Below, piece after piece: positions 1-9,742 of a DNA stretch of 64,000 nucleotides. Under the pieces are notes generated by a model. It worked only from the letters and a program-made list of their open reading frames with translations, had not been told where the DNA came from and searched no databases. Positions within the stretch are counted from its first letter, which is position 1, and each line of letters opens with the position of its first letter. The DNA is taken from positions 25,098 to 89,097 of the forward strand of contig JBLHWY010000006.1 in NCBI GenBank assembly GCA_047629195.1, in the 5' to 3' direction. Made by a program: the position numbers and the translations under genes. This DNA comes from UBA4582 sp047629195. Its GTDB lineage: Bacteria; Pseudomonadota; Gammaproteobacteria; Pseudomonadales; Azotimanducaceae.

Positions 1-2402
1 CGACTATAGGTCACTTTAAGTGATGTCTCACCCGAGCAATTGGCAGAAACACAAGCAATCCCAGATTCATCTCCATTAACCGTATAATCAGAGGTCAATA
101 GAAGCAGCTGATCTTCAGTGCCCGAAGCAGGGGCTGTATTCTTTTCAACCCTGAGCACATTTCTTGCCAAAAACTGGGTGCTGCCACTTGCAGTTGACAC
201 CACTTCCTCAAAAATAATACTCGAAGGACAGCTCGAAGTATCCAACCTTTGATGCGATCCAGTAAACGGCGTGATGGGATTAACGCCATCCAATACCGCG
301 GTGCAATCTCCACCAACTGTGTTACAAGTAGGACTCACCCGACCAAACTCAGTCCGGAAATTGACAGTGGTACCATCGGGCACTGGGTTATTAAATTTAT
401 CTGCCAAAAAGACAGACAGGGTAACTGTGCCACCCGTCCGATCAGCTGCTTCAAACGCCACTTGACTCGGGGACAGGGTAAAACTGTTAAAGTCAGCAAC
501 ACCGGAATTAATGGAAAGCAGGTTAGACTGCGAATTTCTTGTCTCTAGTGGCGTCGCATCATTATTGTCACCATCAAACATAATGGTTGCAGTCACCGTC
601 AGCGGCGTTTGCACGAAACCCGCATTGACAACAGCCGATGCATTTCCCATCGGATCAGTGGTACCTGAAACATCCTCCAATTTGATCCCACCGACAGAGG
701 TGGAAAGTGAGAATGTCACCAGCTGACCCTCGACTGGGTCGCCCCGTGTATCCAGCACCTGGAACGTCACTTCGGCTGTGCTAATTCCGCCTGATTCCGC
801 AAAGAAGATAGACTCGATGTTATTGCCCGATGCATCCGTGACCGACCTAAAAACAATATTCCCAACCGCCGGAGCAAAAACTAAGATATTGCTGCTAGCG
901 GTTTCGCCGCTAATGGCTTCAGTCGCAGTAATAATGTCGTTGCCTGTACAACCGGTAGCCTCGTAAGTTGCCTGAGCAATACCCAGAGCATTGGACGTGC
1001 TTGTTGCGCTTATAGTGGATAGAAATCCACCATCACCGTCTATGGTCGCTGTGCAGGTAGAAGCGAAGGCAATCGATATACCTGGCACTATCGCATTGTT
1101 CGCGTCAACAACAGTGACGGTCACAACCGAGGTGCCACCGGCAGATAAAGGATTGACGCCAATATCCAAGTCGCCTTGGACAAAGGCTACGCCGGTACCT
1201 GTGCCGATTTTAAGTCCGGCAACGCCAACCTCAAATGGCACAACTTCTTCAATATCCCTGACACGTACTGTTATTTCTCCAGAGCCAAGTATGATACCCG
1301 CGGCCAGATTAAAATTTATGGCACCATCAGTGTCTGAAACCGTAGTTAACACAGTGGACGGCACGCCATTGGCCAAACTTATCGTGCCTAGTGATGTTGT
1401 TATATTAGCTTCTATATTCGGGATTGGAGTGTCTACATCTCCATTAAAAACGGTCGAAACTCGATCGATGATGATGAGGTTTGCCGATGCCCCATCAATC
1501 GAAGTCACAATACTCGACGGCACACCTGGTGTTGAATCTGTAAGTGTTAAATCTAGAACAATATTTAGATTGTTAGCCCCACCTGTTGTCGCTAACCCGT
1601 CAGACTGGACATTTGTGCTGGCTGAAACTGCCACACCATTAACTTGAGCCATTGCTGTTAACAAACCTGCATTGGCAGTTTGCCCGGCACCCAATTGAAC
1701 GGAGGCCGTGCCATTCGTGTCTGTCAAATCAGTTCCAGTCACGGGGGTCAATTGACCAACAGCTGTGGAAAATGACACAACTTCACCAACAATCGGAACA
1801 CCTGTTGCCGTTGTGAGCAATACTCTCGCCGATATCGGTGTATTGCCACGCACTTGATTCGTAACATTACCGTCAACATCGAGTACAGTCAGCGTAATTA
1901 TCGGCGGAGGGTCAATGGTGCCATCTCCCGTATCGACTGTCGTCGCAAGCCCATCAGACTGAATATTGATATCGGGGGGAGAAGAGACGGTCACGCCACT
2001 CACGCTGCTACTTGCACTCACCGCTCCCGCAGTTGCAACTTGGCCCGCGCCAAGTTGAACTTGAGCCACACCATTCTCGTCAGTTAGATCAGTCCCTGAT
2101 GAAGGTGATATCTGACCGACAGCTGATTCAAACGATACAACCCTGCCTTCTAACGCCGAACCGTCACTACCCAAGAGCACTGCTTGCAAGGTCACAGGAA
2201 CGTTGCCGCCGACTTGCGAGGTACTATTTCCGCTTGCATCTAAAATTGTCAATGTAAGCGTAGCCGTCACAACTGGTGTACTACTAGCGGCACCACTGCT
2301 ACCTAAGATGCCACTATCACCGCCACCTCCGCCGCCGCCACAAGCGGTTAACAACAAGGTGATTAGTGTTGCGATACTGAACTGTACAAAATGCCCTCGC
2401 AT
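1..2402 (-). CDS. Ig-like (Big-1) repeat lipoprotein, 3' end outside window
   Basis: I read one open frame on the minus strand from ATG 2402-2400 to the left edge, about 800 codons without a stop. The N-terminus is a short hydrophobic signal ending in a lipobox (LLLTAC, Cys at about residue 21), followed by a run of seven glycines, so it should be lipid-anchored. Two similar Ig-like units follow at about residues 45-150 and 150-265; both carry the pattern VGQ(I/L)(S/T)P..GTDLTD.NG.A.VQLGAGQ and end in QSDGLATT. More diverged Ig-like units continue to the edge, with a few cysteines. This resembles invasin/intimin-type Big-1 proteins, usually surface adhesins. A GGAGG ribosome-binding site lies just upstream of the start (2411-2415). 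The plus-strand open frames here are shadows. The C-terminus and exact role are unknown. Confidence 0.85.
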   Translation of the reverse strand, partial: MRGHFVQFSIATLITLLLTACGGGGGGGDSGILGSSGAASSTPVVTATLTLTILDASGNSTSQVGGNVPVTLQAVLLGSDGSALEGRVVSFESAVGQISPSSGTDLTDENGVAQVQLGAGQVATAGAVSASSSVSGVTVSSPPDINIQSDGLATTVDTGDGTIDPPPIITLTVLDVDGNVTNQVRGNTPISARVLLTTATGVPIVGEVVSFSTAVGQLTPVTGTDLTDTNGTASVQLGAGQTANAGLLTAMAQVNGVAVSASTNVQSDGLATTGGANNLNIVLDLTLTDSTPGVPSSIVTSIDGASANLIIIDRVSTVFNGDVDTPIPNIEANITTSLGTISLANGVPSTVLTTVSDTDGAINFNLAAGIILGSGEITVRVRDIEEVVPFEVGVAGLKIGTGTGVAFVQGDLDIGVNPLSAGGTSVVTVTVVDANNAIVPGISIAFASTCTATIDGDGGFLSTISATSTSNALGIAQATYEATGCTGNDIITATEAISGETASSNILVFAPAVGNIVFRSVTDASGNNIESIFFAESGGISTAEVTFQVLDTRGDPVEGQLVTFSLSTSVGGIKLEDVSGTTDPMGNASAVVNAGFVQTPLTVTATIMFDGDNNDATPLETRNSQSNLLSINSGVADFNSFTLSPSQVAFEAADRTGGTVTLSVFLADKFNNPVPDGTTVNFRTEFGRVSPTCNTVGGDCTAVLDGVNPITPFTGSHQRLDTSSCPSSIIFEEVVSTASGSTQFLARNVLRVEKNTAPASGTEDQLLLLTSDYTVNGDESGIACVSANCSGETSLKVTYS

Positions 2403-2900
2403 TCTTATTTCCTCCGCGAATTCACAATTCCAGTGAAATTGAGCTGGTATTAATTACGTCGAACCTTAGAATATGCAATAGATTAAAGCAATAGAAATCA
2501 TACCGTTAACATCATTTCTTGCGAAGCAGCTTGAACAAAAACTCTTATCTGTACGTTTTAATTGATGAACGGTAAAAATAGAAAAACCGAACCCTTTATA
2601 AGCTTGATTGTAGGATTAAAATCCAAGGACACAAGGCTGGTATCCACGTCTTTCCAGCAGTCACTATGCAAAAGATACACAAGTCGCTAAATGGTTCGCT
2701 GCAACAAAGTTATGAGGTAGAATGCGTCTAAATCTTGTACCGTCCTTCCATTAGGTGATGGTCTAGTTTTATTCAGATCATTCTGTAATCAAATGTGTAA
2801 CCCAAAGTGTCACTAAGACTCCTTCGTTTTGAAAATACTGCTTGGAAATCTAGATAACAGCGGCTACGCCTTCATTAATAATCATTGCTAGAGAATAACC
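2403..2900. other. 498-bp intergenic region between lipoprotein gene and hslU
   Basis: This is the divergent control region for the minus-strand lipoprotein gene and plus-strand hslU. I see no convincing gene or gene relic. In particular there is no recognisable hslV, which normally lies directly upstream of hslU. The only element I can suggest is the promoter at 2829-2856. Confidence 0.6.
2829..2856 (+). promoter_or_regulatory. possible sigma-70-type promoter of hslU
   Basis: TTGAAA at 2829-2834 and TAGATA at 2851-2856 are separated by 16 bp and lie about 45 bp upstream of the hslU start. I do not see a full heat-shock sigma-32 consensus. This is a pattern match only. Confidence 0.35.
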
Positions 2901-4235
2901 ATGTCGAATATGACACCCCGTGAGATCGTCCACGAGTTGGACAAACATATTATCGGTCAAAATAGCGCTAAACGTGCTGTTGCAATTGCTCTGCGAAACA
3001 GATGGCGAAGATTGCAATTAGACGAGGATTTAAGAGCCGAAATCTCTCCTAAAAACATCCTGATGATCGGACCAACAGGCGTAGGCAAGACCGAGATCGC
3101 AAGGCGACTCGCAAAACTCGCAGCCGCACCCTTCATTAAGGTGGAAGCAACAAAATTTACAGAGGTGGGTTACGTCGGCAGAGATGTCGAATCCATTATT
3201 CGAGATTTAGTCGAAGTAGCAATCAAGCTACGACGTGACGAAACGCTCAAAATAACGAACCACAGAGCGATTGATGCTGCCGAAGATAGAATTCTGGATG
3301 CATTACTCACACCCGCCCGCACCGGCGACGCAGAAGAAAATAAAAACTCCACGACCCGACAGCTTTTTAGAAAGAAGTTGCGGGAAGGTGAATTAGATGA
3401 CAAGGAAATCGAACTGCAGGTCAGCGCCGGTTCCGTGGGCGTTGAGATCATGGCGCCTCCTGGCATGGAAGAAATGACCAACCAATTACAAAACATGTTC
3501 TCGAATTTGTCACCTGGGAAAACCAAATCGAAAAAGATGAAAGTGAAAGACGCGCTGAAGCAAGCCACTGAAGATGAAGCAGCTAAGCTTATCAATGAAG
3601 ACGAGTTAAAAAGCGCAGCGGTCGAAGCAGTTGAACAGACAGGCATCGTTTTCATCGACGAAATTGACAAAGTTACGAAACGCGCCGATCAAGGCGGCGG
3701 GGCCGATATTTCAAGAGAAGGTGTCCAGCGAGACCTACTTCCCTTGATTGAGGGCTGTACTGTTTCAACAAAATACGGAATGATAAAGACCGATCACATT
3801 CTTTTTATCGCATCAGGGGCCTTTCACTTAAGTAAACCATCTGATTTGGTCCCAGAATTACAGGGTAGACTACCCATTCGAGTAGAACTCTCTGCACTCA
3901 GTGTTGATGACTTCAGAAGAATATTGCGAGAACCTGATGCTTCGCTGACGGAACAATACCAGGCTCTTTTACTAACCGAAGGTATGGTGCTTAGCTTTTC
4001 AGAAGACGCAATTACCAGAATTGCAGAAATAGCTTGGCAGGTAAACGAAAAGACCGAAAATATTGGCGCCAGAAGGCTACACACCGTCATGGAGAGGTTA
4101 CTCGAAGAAATATCATTCGAGGGCAGCGAGAGTAGCAGCAATAATAACGGAATTGTTTCTATTGATGCCGAATACGTTAACGACCACCTCGCTGATTTGG
4201 CTGATGATGAAGACTTAAGTCGCTACATACTCTAG
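2901..4235 (+). CDS. hslU: HslU, ATPase subunit of the HslUV protease
   Basis: AAA+ unfoldase that normally feeds substrates to the HslV peptidase in the cytoplasm. The 444-residue protein has the family's full length. Visible features are the N-terminal HIIGQ..AKRAVAIALRNRWRR segment, Walker A GPTGVGKTE (about residues 56-64), the pore loop GYVGRDV, the acidic/lysine-rich I domain (about 110-240), Walker B VFIDEID, and the C-terminal LSRYIL tail that inserts into HslV. The tail is intact, so it should be able to dock on a protease partner. No hslV gene precedes it; the 498 bp upstream hold no homologue. The next gene is a DUF971 gene, the usual downstream neighbour. Confidence 0.97.
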   Translation: MSNMTPREIVHELDKHIIGQNSAKRAVAIALRNRWRRLQLDEDLRAEISPKNILMIGPTGVGKTEIARRLAKLAAAPFIKVEATKFTEVGYVGRDVESIIRDLVEVAIKLRRDETLKITNHRAIDAAEDRILDALLTPARTGDAEENKNSTTRQLFRKKLREGELDDKEIELQVSAGSVGVEIMAPPGMEEMTNQLQNMFSNLSPGKTKSKKMKVKDALKQATEDEAAKLINEDELKSAAVEAVEQTGIVFIDEIDKVTKRADQGGGADISREGVQRDLLPLIEGCTVSTKYGMIKTDHILFIASGAFHLSKPSDLVPELQGRLPIRVELSALSVDDFRRILREPDASLTEQYQALLLTEGMVLSFSEDAITRIAEIAWQVNEKTENIGARRLHTVMERLLEEISFEGSESSSNNNGIVSIDAEYVNDHLADLADDEDLSRYIL

Positions 4236-4280
4236 CAAAGACGTTCAAAACTCCCACACTATTGGCAGGGCAAAAACCAA

Positions 4281-4649
4281 ATGATACCTATTGAAATAAA
4301 ACTGCACCAGATCTCAGGAATTCTTGAGGTAGTGTTTCAGGAAGATATTGTTTTCAAGCTTTCCGCAGAGTACCTGCGAGTTTTTTCACCTTCGGCTGAA
4401 GTTAAGGGACACGGTCCTGGCCAAGAAGTCCTTCAGCATGGAAAAAAAATGGTGAAAATCTCTGAACTCGAACCGCAGGGAAATTATGCAATCAAGATCA
4501 TTTTTTCCGACGGGCATAACAGCGGTATTTTCAGCTGGTCATATCTCTATGCACTCGGAGATAAATTTGATGCGAACTGGTCCGAATATCTGAAGCGATT
4601 GAATGCCGCAAAAAAAAACCGCGAACCACAATTTATCGCTGTTGGCTGA
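4281..4649 (+). CDS. DUF971 family protein
   Basis: A 122-residue protein of the DUF971 family, related to the N-terminal domain of gamma-butyrobetaine hydroxylase. It has the typical ending with a short aromatic-rich segment (GIFSWSYLYALG, about residues 85-96) followed by a WSEYLKRL helix. The position directly after hslU is the classic gammaproteobacterial arrangement and supports the call. The biochemical role is not established. A REP-like palindrome starts 7 bp after its stop codon. Confidence 0.88.
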   Translation: MIPIEIKLHQISGILEVVFQEDIVFKLSAEYLRVFSPSAEVKGHGPGQEVLQHGKKMVKISELEPQGNYAIKIIFSDGHNSGIFSWSYLYALGDKFDANWSEYLKRLNAAKKNREPQFIAVG

Positions 4650-4656
4650 GATCTAT

Positions 4657-4688
4657 GGGGGCAGAGTAAGGCACCTTACTCTGACCCC
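4657..4688. repeat. REP-like palindrome (solo)
   Basis: Two 15-nt arms (4657-4671 and 4674-4688) with a 2-nt centre form a near-perfect hairpin with a single G/A mismatch; the core is CAGAGTAAGG / CCTTACTCTG flanked by GGGG / CCCC. Palindromes of this GGGTCAGAGTA type are, as I recall, associated with REP-associated tyrosine transposases in proteobacteria. No transposase is next to it here. It could also terminate transcription from hslU-DUF971. It sits exactly where the recognisable HpnN pseudogene ends. Confidence 0.6.
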
Positions 4689-4689
4689 G

Positions 4690-6221
4690 ATATTAGTAAC
4701 GCGGTCAATTAGAGGTCGAGCAGGCTGCAGTCTCAAAAGGTGACGTCCCTCGCCTGTGACAAAATTTTTCAAAATCGACTCCGATAGCTCGTGTAACTGA
4801 AACGGCTTTGCATCCAACAACCTTTTCAGGTCATCCAACTCTTGAACCAGCCGAACGCCTAGAACAAGTTAAGATTCGTTAGCAAAATCATCATTGCCCA
4901 CTGATCTCCGATACATAAGCTAAAAATCGTTGAACCAAAGCGCTTTGAGGAAACCGACTATCTAACTGACTTGCTTCAAAACATTTAATCGCCATCGTTA
5001 AGCTTGGCTTTTCTGCATTAACCTCTTCTAGCTCTTCTAGCTCTTCTAGCTCTTCTGCCTCAGAATTATTGTTGGCGACAACAGCGACGCCGTAGTCAGT
5101 CACAATCTTTCGATGCTGCAACTCGACTAGCGTAGCGCCAGCACACTGTAATTAAAACTCATATTGCGAATGAGACTTATTGAAATCACAATTAAGAACA
5201 GGAAAGAAACAAACACAAATCTAGGCCTCATTCTCTCGAATGGTAGCGCAACAAGCATCCCAGACTTGCCATCGAGGCCACCTAACAAGCTAAACATGGC
5301 AGGCAACAACGTCATCGAAAGTAAAAAAGCAATCAGCATACCGCCGGCTGAAATCACACCTAATTCGCTCAGGCCGTTATAAGCTGCAGGCACGAAAGAA
5401 AAAACCCAATCGCGGAAGTTATGGTGCATAACATTAACGTAGGTCCAATATCCCTGGCCGCTCTCTCGCCCGACCCATGCGACCCTCCAACTACAGACTC
5501 ATCTCTAACCTTTAGTGGAAAATGGACAGCGGAATCCACCCCTAATCCAAAGAACATCACAAGAAACACTAGAGATAGAGTGTGTATTATCGCTGCCAAC
5601 TACAAGTGTCGCGTAGGCGAAAGTTAGCACAACACCAACGAACGACAATGCGAAAGTCGTGACAATAAATTGCCATGATCGAACGCCGAACCCCAGAATA
5701 ATCGCTAGCAATAACAACGATATGACACCAGCAAGCCCCACACCTTCAAGGCCCGCTGGAATTTCCTCGCAAGCAAGCACTACCTCACCTGTTAGCCTTA
5801 GATCTATCCCATTTGGCACCTGCAGTCGCCTAATTTCATTACGCAGGTGATGCACAATCGTCGCGTTAGGCAAGCTTTTGCCTAACTCCTGCTCACCCTT
5901 TAAAACAATAAGCAGCGCATGTTCGTCAATCTTTTCTTCTGAGTTATCGACAATAGTCACAGGAGTCACAAGTCGAGGATACGACTAGAGCATGACATCT
6001 GCCTGGACAATACTTCGCAGTAACGAGTCTAGTACCGGCGGCAGCACCATACCTGGATACGCATTAAGCTGATCGGCCAGTATCAGAACAATATTTGCCA
6101 GACTCTGATCTTCAGATAGCCGCAACAACGTTCCGTAATTAAACTGAACCGCTTTCACCCAGTTTTCAAGATCGCTAATTTTCAAGTAATAAAGACTATG
6201 GTCTTCAATGAAAGGTTCCAA
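4690..6221 (-). pseudogene. HpnN-like MMPL/RND transporter remnant, both ends missing
   Basis: Minus-strand fragments in several frames together resemble an MMPL-family transporter of the hopanoid-associated HpnN type. From upstream to downstream: a periplasmic piece (6221-5985, YYLKISDLENWV), a piece ending in LRLTGEVVLACEE and leading into membrane helices (5969-5640), a piece with the conserved FFGLGVDSAVHF loop (5599-5369), another membrane piece (5429-5127), a stretch VAVVANNNSEAEELEELEE (5121-4891) and a last piece PFQLHELSESILKNFV (4838-4700). Frame changes and stops separate the pieces. About 100 N-terminal residues and the C-terminal third of a normal protein of about 870 residues are absent. 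Part of a three-gene decayed block. Confidence 0.8.
5023..5058. repeat. 9-bp tandem repeat inside pseudogene
   Basis: The unit CTCTTCTAG is present three times in a row (5023-5049), followed by a variant copy (5050-5058). On the minus strand it reads as a LEE repeat in the HpnN-like remnant. It looks like replication slippage in sequence no longer under selection. Confidence 0.8.
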
Positions 6222-7439
6222 TCACTGTGTTCGTACGAATTGAAATTTGCCGGACTTTCTGAGGTCAATCGCTAACGCTTGTGTAGTAACTTCGACTTTA
6301 CGATAGCTTTCTCCAGAAACAACGATAACCGCGGTCTGTTCTGCGCTTATTTTTGGATGCTGAACCCAGTAGTCCAGCTTGGACCTTAGATCCCCTAGGT
6401 CACAACACTTAAATTTCGCAAACTCATTTAAAGCAAATATACCCGCAGCACTCGCTTCTGAATCAGACACCAGAACAACTTTGCCCGTCGCCATCGCTTC
6501 AATGATAGACATACCTTCGAGTTCAATAATGCCACAATGAACAAATAGATCTGCTCGCTCATATCTCAATAGCAACTCAGCATTAGTGATCGTTTAAACT
6601 ACTGCGTTGATTCCCAACCGCTGAACATGTGCTTTCAGCTTTGACTCGTTTGGACCAGCCGCTACTAATCTGAGTTCAATCTTATCCCGAAAGTCGGAGT
6701 GAGAAATTCAGCAATCAACAAGCCCTCCTGCTTTTCGCTAGAAAATCGACCCACCGACAAAATGCAAAAGGTTGAACCTTTGTGCTCTGTTTGATGCATC
6801 GATCTTGGCAAAAAGAACTCATCTGGCACACCGTTTGAGACGACCTCAATCGGTTTCGCAAGGTTGCGTTTAAGTAATTTATTCGCTGCAAATTCAGATG
6901 GTGCAATAACTAAATCTACCTAATTGTAGATATAGCGAATAAATATTTTGTAGAGTAACTCTCTGAGCCACTTAAAATTTAGCCCCAGGTTTAACAAGAG
7001 GTTCTCGGGTTGAACATGGAACGAACAGACAAAGGGGAAATTGGACGTGCACAAGACGAGCACCTGTCAGAGACCTCTCCATCAACTTGCTGTTTGTGCG
7101 GGCCAACATGACTTTCATTGCACGAATGATCCCATTAACACTCGGAATAGAAAGAGCAAGAAAATAATGACGTACTAACTGGCCAAAATCATCGTCATCG
7201 GTGTCTGCATCTACAATCTTCCCTGCCTCACCTTCTTCAATCGGGCATTAGAGAATTCTAAATCCATGTCCGCGCTGGCGCAACGCATCTACAAACCTAC
7301 GCGAAGGTACAACCGTACCGTTATAGGTCATATCCCAGCGATCGACGACAAAGCAAATAGGCTTCGGTTCAGACTGGGCCCTAGCATAAGAAGCAGGTAT
7401 AGAATCAGAGGAGAATTTTTTTGCTAACACCTGGGACAA
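6222..7439 (-). pseudogene. family 4 glycosyltransferase remnant
   Basis: The minus strand begins with an N-terminal piece (7439-7248) containing ICFVVDRWDMTYNGTVVPSR, like the start of GT4/GT-B glycosyltransferases. A middle piece around 6770-6700 reads ILSVGRFSSEKQEGLLI, the usual nucleotide-sugar-binding entry loop. A C-terminal piece (6575-6222) contains RADLFVHCGIIELEGMSIIEAMATG, the canonical E-rich GT-B motif. These lie in different frames or are interrupted by stops, for example before ELLLRYERAD near 6590. The gene is therefore broken in several places. It lies between the amidase and HpnN-like remnants with almost no spacing, which suggests a former operon. Confidence 0.8.
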
Positions 7440-7475
7440 CTACCTAACGGGATCTATCGGACAGAATTGCCCCAG

Positions 7476-8849
7476 CTACTGTTCTATCAATCCTGCCAAT
7501 TCAAGACAAACGTCTTCTCGCCACATGTCAGCGTGGGTCTCACTGGACGGCAGACCATCGTTGATCCCTGTTGGAACAACCGCAGCCAGAATCCCCAATA
7601 AATTTCCTGGAGTAATAAAACGCAGGCAATCAATTGTTAGCCTTGCACCCTGACCGGGCACCACGTCATCATCATGAAAAAAGGGCAACTGTGTCCATAC
7701 AGGTCCGACTATACAGGTCCGACTATCGCTGGATATTCTAGAAAAAACTCAGACCATAACCCACGTAAGCTTGAACGTTCGGCATGAAGCACAGCCATCG
7801 CCGACTGATTTCCTTGATTGTTCGGCTGATAAATATCGAGAAAATCCTTTAACATCCAAGTCGCGTCATCACTCAGCACGCCATCCACCTGATGCAACAA
7901 GGCAGCAATATCTTTGCTGAGTAACAGTCCCCAAAGTTCATTAATGAGGGGCAACTCAGGAGGACAAATCTCTTCTATCTGATATCCCGAAGACACCTAT
8001 ATTGCTGCAGCTTGATTGATACCAGAGACTGTCGCCTCAGGCAGCGTCACACCGGGTATAGCAGTCACAATCGCCCCTGATTTACTTGTCGGTGGATCGC
8101 CATACAGAGGCGCATCAACAGAAACTGGATCCAGGTAGTGCCGACCAGAAAGGATTTCATATCCCACTTTACATCAGCAACGTGACGCGCCATTGGGCCT
8201 TGAACGTTCATAATTTGGGGAGACAAAGAACCATCTTCCGGCGGTAAGGAAGAGTCCGGAGGTATTCTGCCTGTTGTTGGCTTTAAACTCGTGATGCCAC
8301 AACAGTAAGCAGGATTGCGAAGTGACCCACCAATATCATTACACAAACCTATCGGACCATACCCGATGCAATGCTTGATGCTTCACCACCGCTGGACCCT
8401 CCAGCCACCCTTTCTGCGTGCCAGGGATTCATAGTTCGGCCATGCAAAGGATTTGCCGTTGAAATACGCAAGGCAAATTCAAGCAAATTGGTTCTTGATA
8501 TCGGAACGGCACCAGCGGCTTTCATTCTCTGCACGACAATGGCACCACGAGTAGGCATCGCCCCAGCCATAGCTGGTACTCCCAGAGTCGTGGCAGATCC
8601 CAAGCAATCTATATTCTCTTTGACTGAAAAGGGCATTCCGTGCAACAGCCCTGCAGACTGACTGTTATCTGCTTTTCTTGCCATATCCATTGCTGAATCC
8701 GCTAGGATAACGGTCACCGCATTAAGATAAGGATTAACATCATTGATTCGTTCTAGATGGCTTTCCACAACCTCAACACTTGAAACAGATTTATCATTGA
8801 TCAACCCCGCCAACTTAATCGCCGTCCTACGCTAAAGCTCCTCTGCCAT
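7476..8849 (-). pseudogene. amidase-signature enzyme remnant
   Basis: The original start appears to be ATG 8849-8847 with a GGAG ribosome-binding site upstream; it is followed by a TAG at codon 6. The reading then continues through a long piece (8813-8349) with the amidase signature: MPFSVKENID around the catalytic Lys, and RVAGGSSGGEAS with the Ser motif. After a frameshift, NDIGGSLRNPA (the catalytic Ser region) and the following GRIPP segment appear at 8346-8200. Further pieces at 7996-7709 and 7688-7476 match the C-terminal half, including TPGNLLGILAAVVPTG and the WREDVCLELAGLIE end. At least one premature stop and several frameshifts make this non-functional. Confidence 0.85.
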
Positions 8850-8977
8850 GAGCTATTCTCCTGTTATCCTGCCCTCGATTGAGCTTGAAGGTACTAATAT
8901 CTCATAAAATGCACCAGCTTCCATTACCATGTAAAATAATCGAGTCTTAAGCTAACCGCCACTGGGTACATTACCGT

Positions 8978-9739
8978 ATGAAAGATGAAACCACTCATTT
9001 TGGACTGAAGCAGGTCCCTATCAGCGAAAAGGCTGCGAAGGTCGCAGAGGTTTTTCATTCCGTCGCCGGTAACTATGACGTTATGAATGACTTAATGTCC
9101 CTCGGCACCCATCGCATCATGAAACAAATGGCTGTTGAGATGACCGCAGTAGGCGCTGGAGACAGCGTCATGGATCTTGCCGGCGGTACCGGCGACTTAA
9201 CAGCAAAGCTCTCCCGCATAGTTGGAGACAGCGGAGAAGTTGTCTTATGTGACATAAATTACTCGATGTTAACGGTCGGTCGTGATGTGCTGCTCGACAA
9301 GGGCATCATGGGAAACGTGTCTTTTCTACAAGCGGATGCAGAAAATCTGCCGTGCCCAGATAACTACTTCGATGCCATCACCATCGCATTTGGCCTGCGC
9401 AATGTGACTAGAAAAGAAACTGCCCTCAAATCGATGTTGCGCATCTTGAAACCAGGCGGACGGTTAGTGGTTTTAGAATTCTCACATCCTGAGAACCCTT
9501 TGCTAAAAACCGCGTACAACGCATTTTCCAATCTCTGGCCAGGCGTTGGGAAATTGATAACCGGAGACAAAGAGAGCTATCAATATCTTGTTGACTCAAT
9601 CAAGGTTCATCCAAAACAGGCAGAGTTAGAGCAAATGTTTTCCACTGCTGGTTTTGTCGATTGTAAGTACCATAATTTGCTGAATGGTATTGTTGCAATT
9701 CACATTGGCTCGAAAAAATTCGAGCACGGTAGCCTCTAA
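8978..9739 (+). CDS. ubiE: UbiE, demethylmenaquinone/2-polyprenyl-methoxy-benzoquinol methyltransferase
   Basis: SAM-dependent C-methyltransferase of ubiquinone (and menaquinone) synthesis in the cytoplasm. At 253 residues it has the family length. Visible are the N-terminal KVAEVFHSVAGNYDVMNDLMS, motif I VMDLAGGTGDL (about residues 64-74), the IAFGLRNVT motif and RILKPGGRLVVLEFS. The ubiB gene starts 3 bp after its stop. In many relatives an SCP2-type gene, ubiJ, lies between them; here it is absent. Start ATG 8978 gives the usual N-terminus. Confidence 0.97.
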   Translation: MKDETTHFGLKQVPISEKAAKVAEVFHSVAGNYDVMNDLMSLGTHRIMKQMAVEMTAVGAGDSVMDLAGGTGDLTAKLSRIVGDSGEVVLCDINYSMLTVGRDVLLDKGIMGNVSFLQADAENLPCPDNYFDAITIAFGLRNVTRKETALKSMLRILKPGGRLVVLEFSHPENPLLKTAYNAFSNLWPGVGKLITGDKESYQYLVDSIKVHPKQAELEQMFSTAGFVDCKYHNLLNGIVAIHIGSKKFEHGSL

Positions 9740-9742
9740 CTC

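Noticed and set aside
991..1647. A long plus-strand open frame over the left part of the window
   Set aside because: It is the shadow of the minus-strand Ig-like lipoprotein gene, which has a lipobox, a ribosome-binding site and domain repeats.
2403..2900. A hidden hslV or its remnant
   Set aside because: I compared both strands with the HslV N-terminus and active-site pattern and found no match.
3170..3670. A 166-codon minus-strand open frame inside hslU
   Set aside because: Ser-rich antisense of a clearly conserved gene; no family resemblance.
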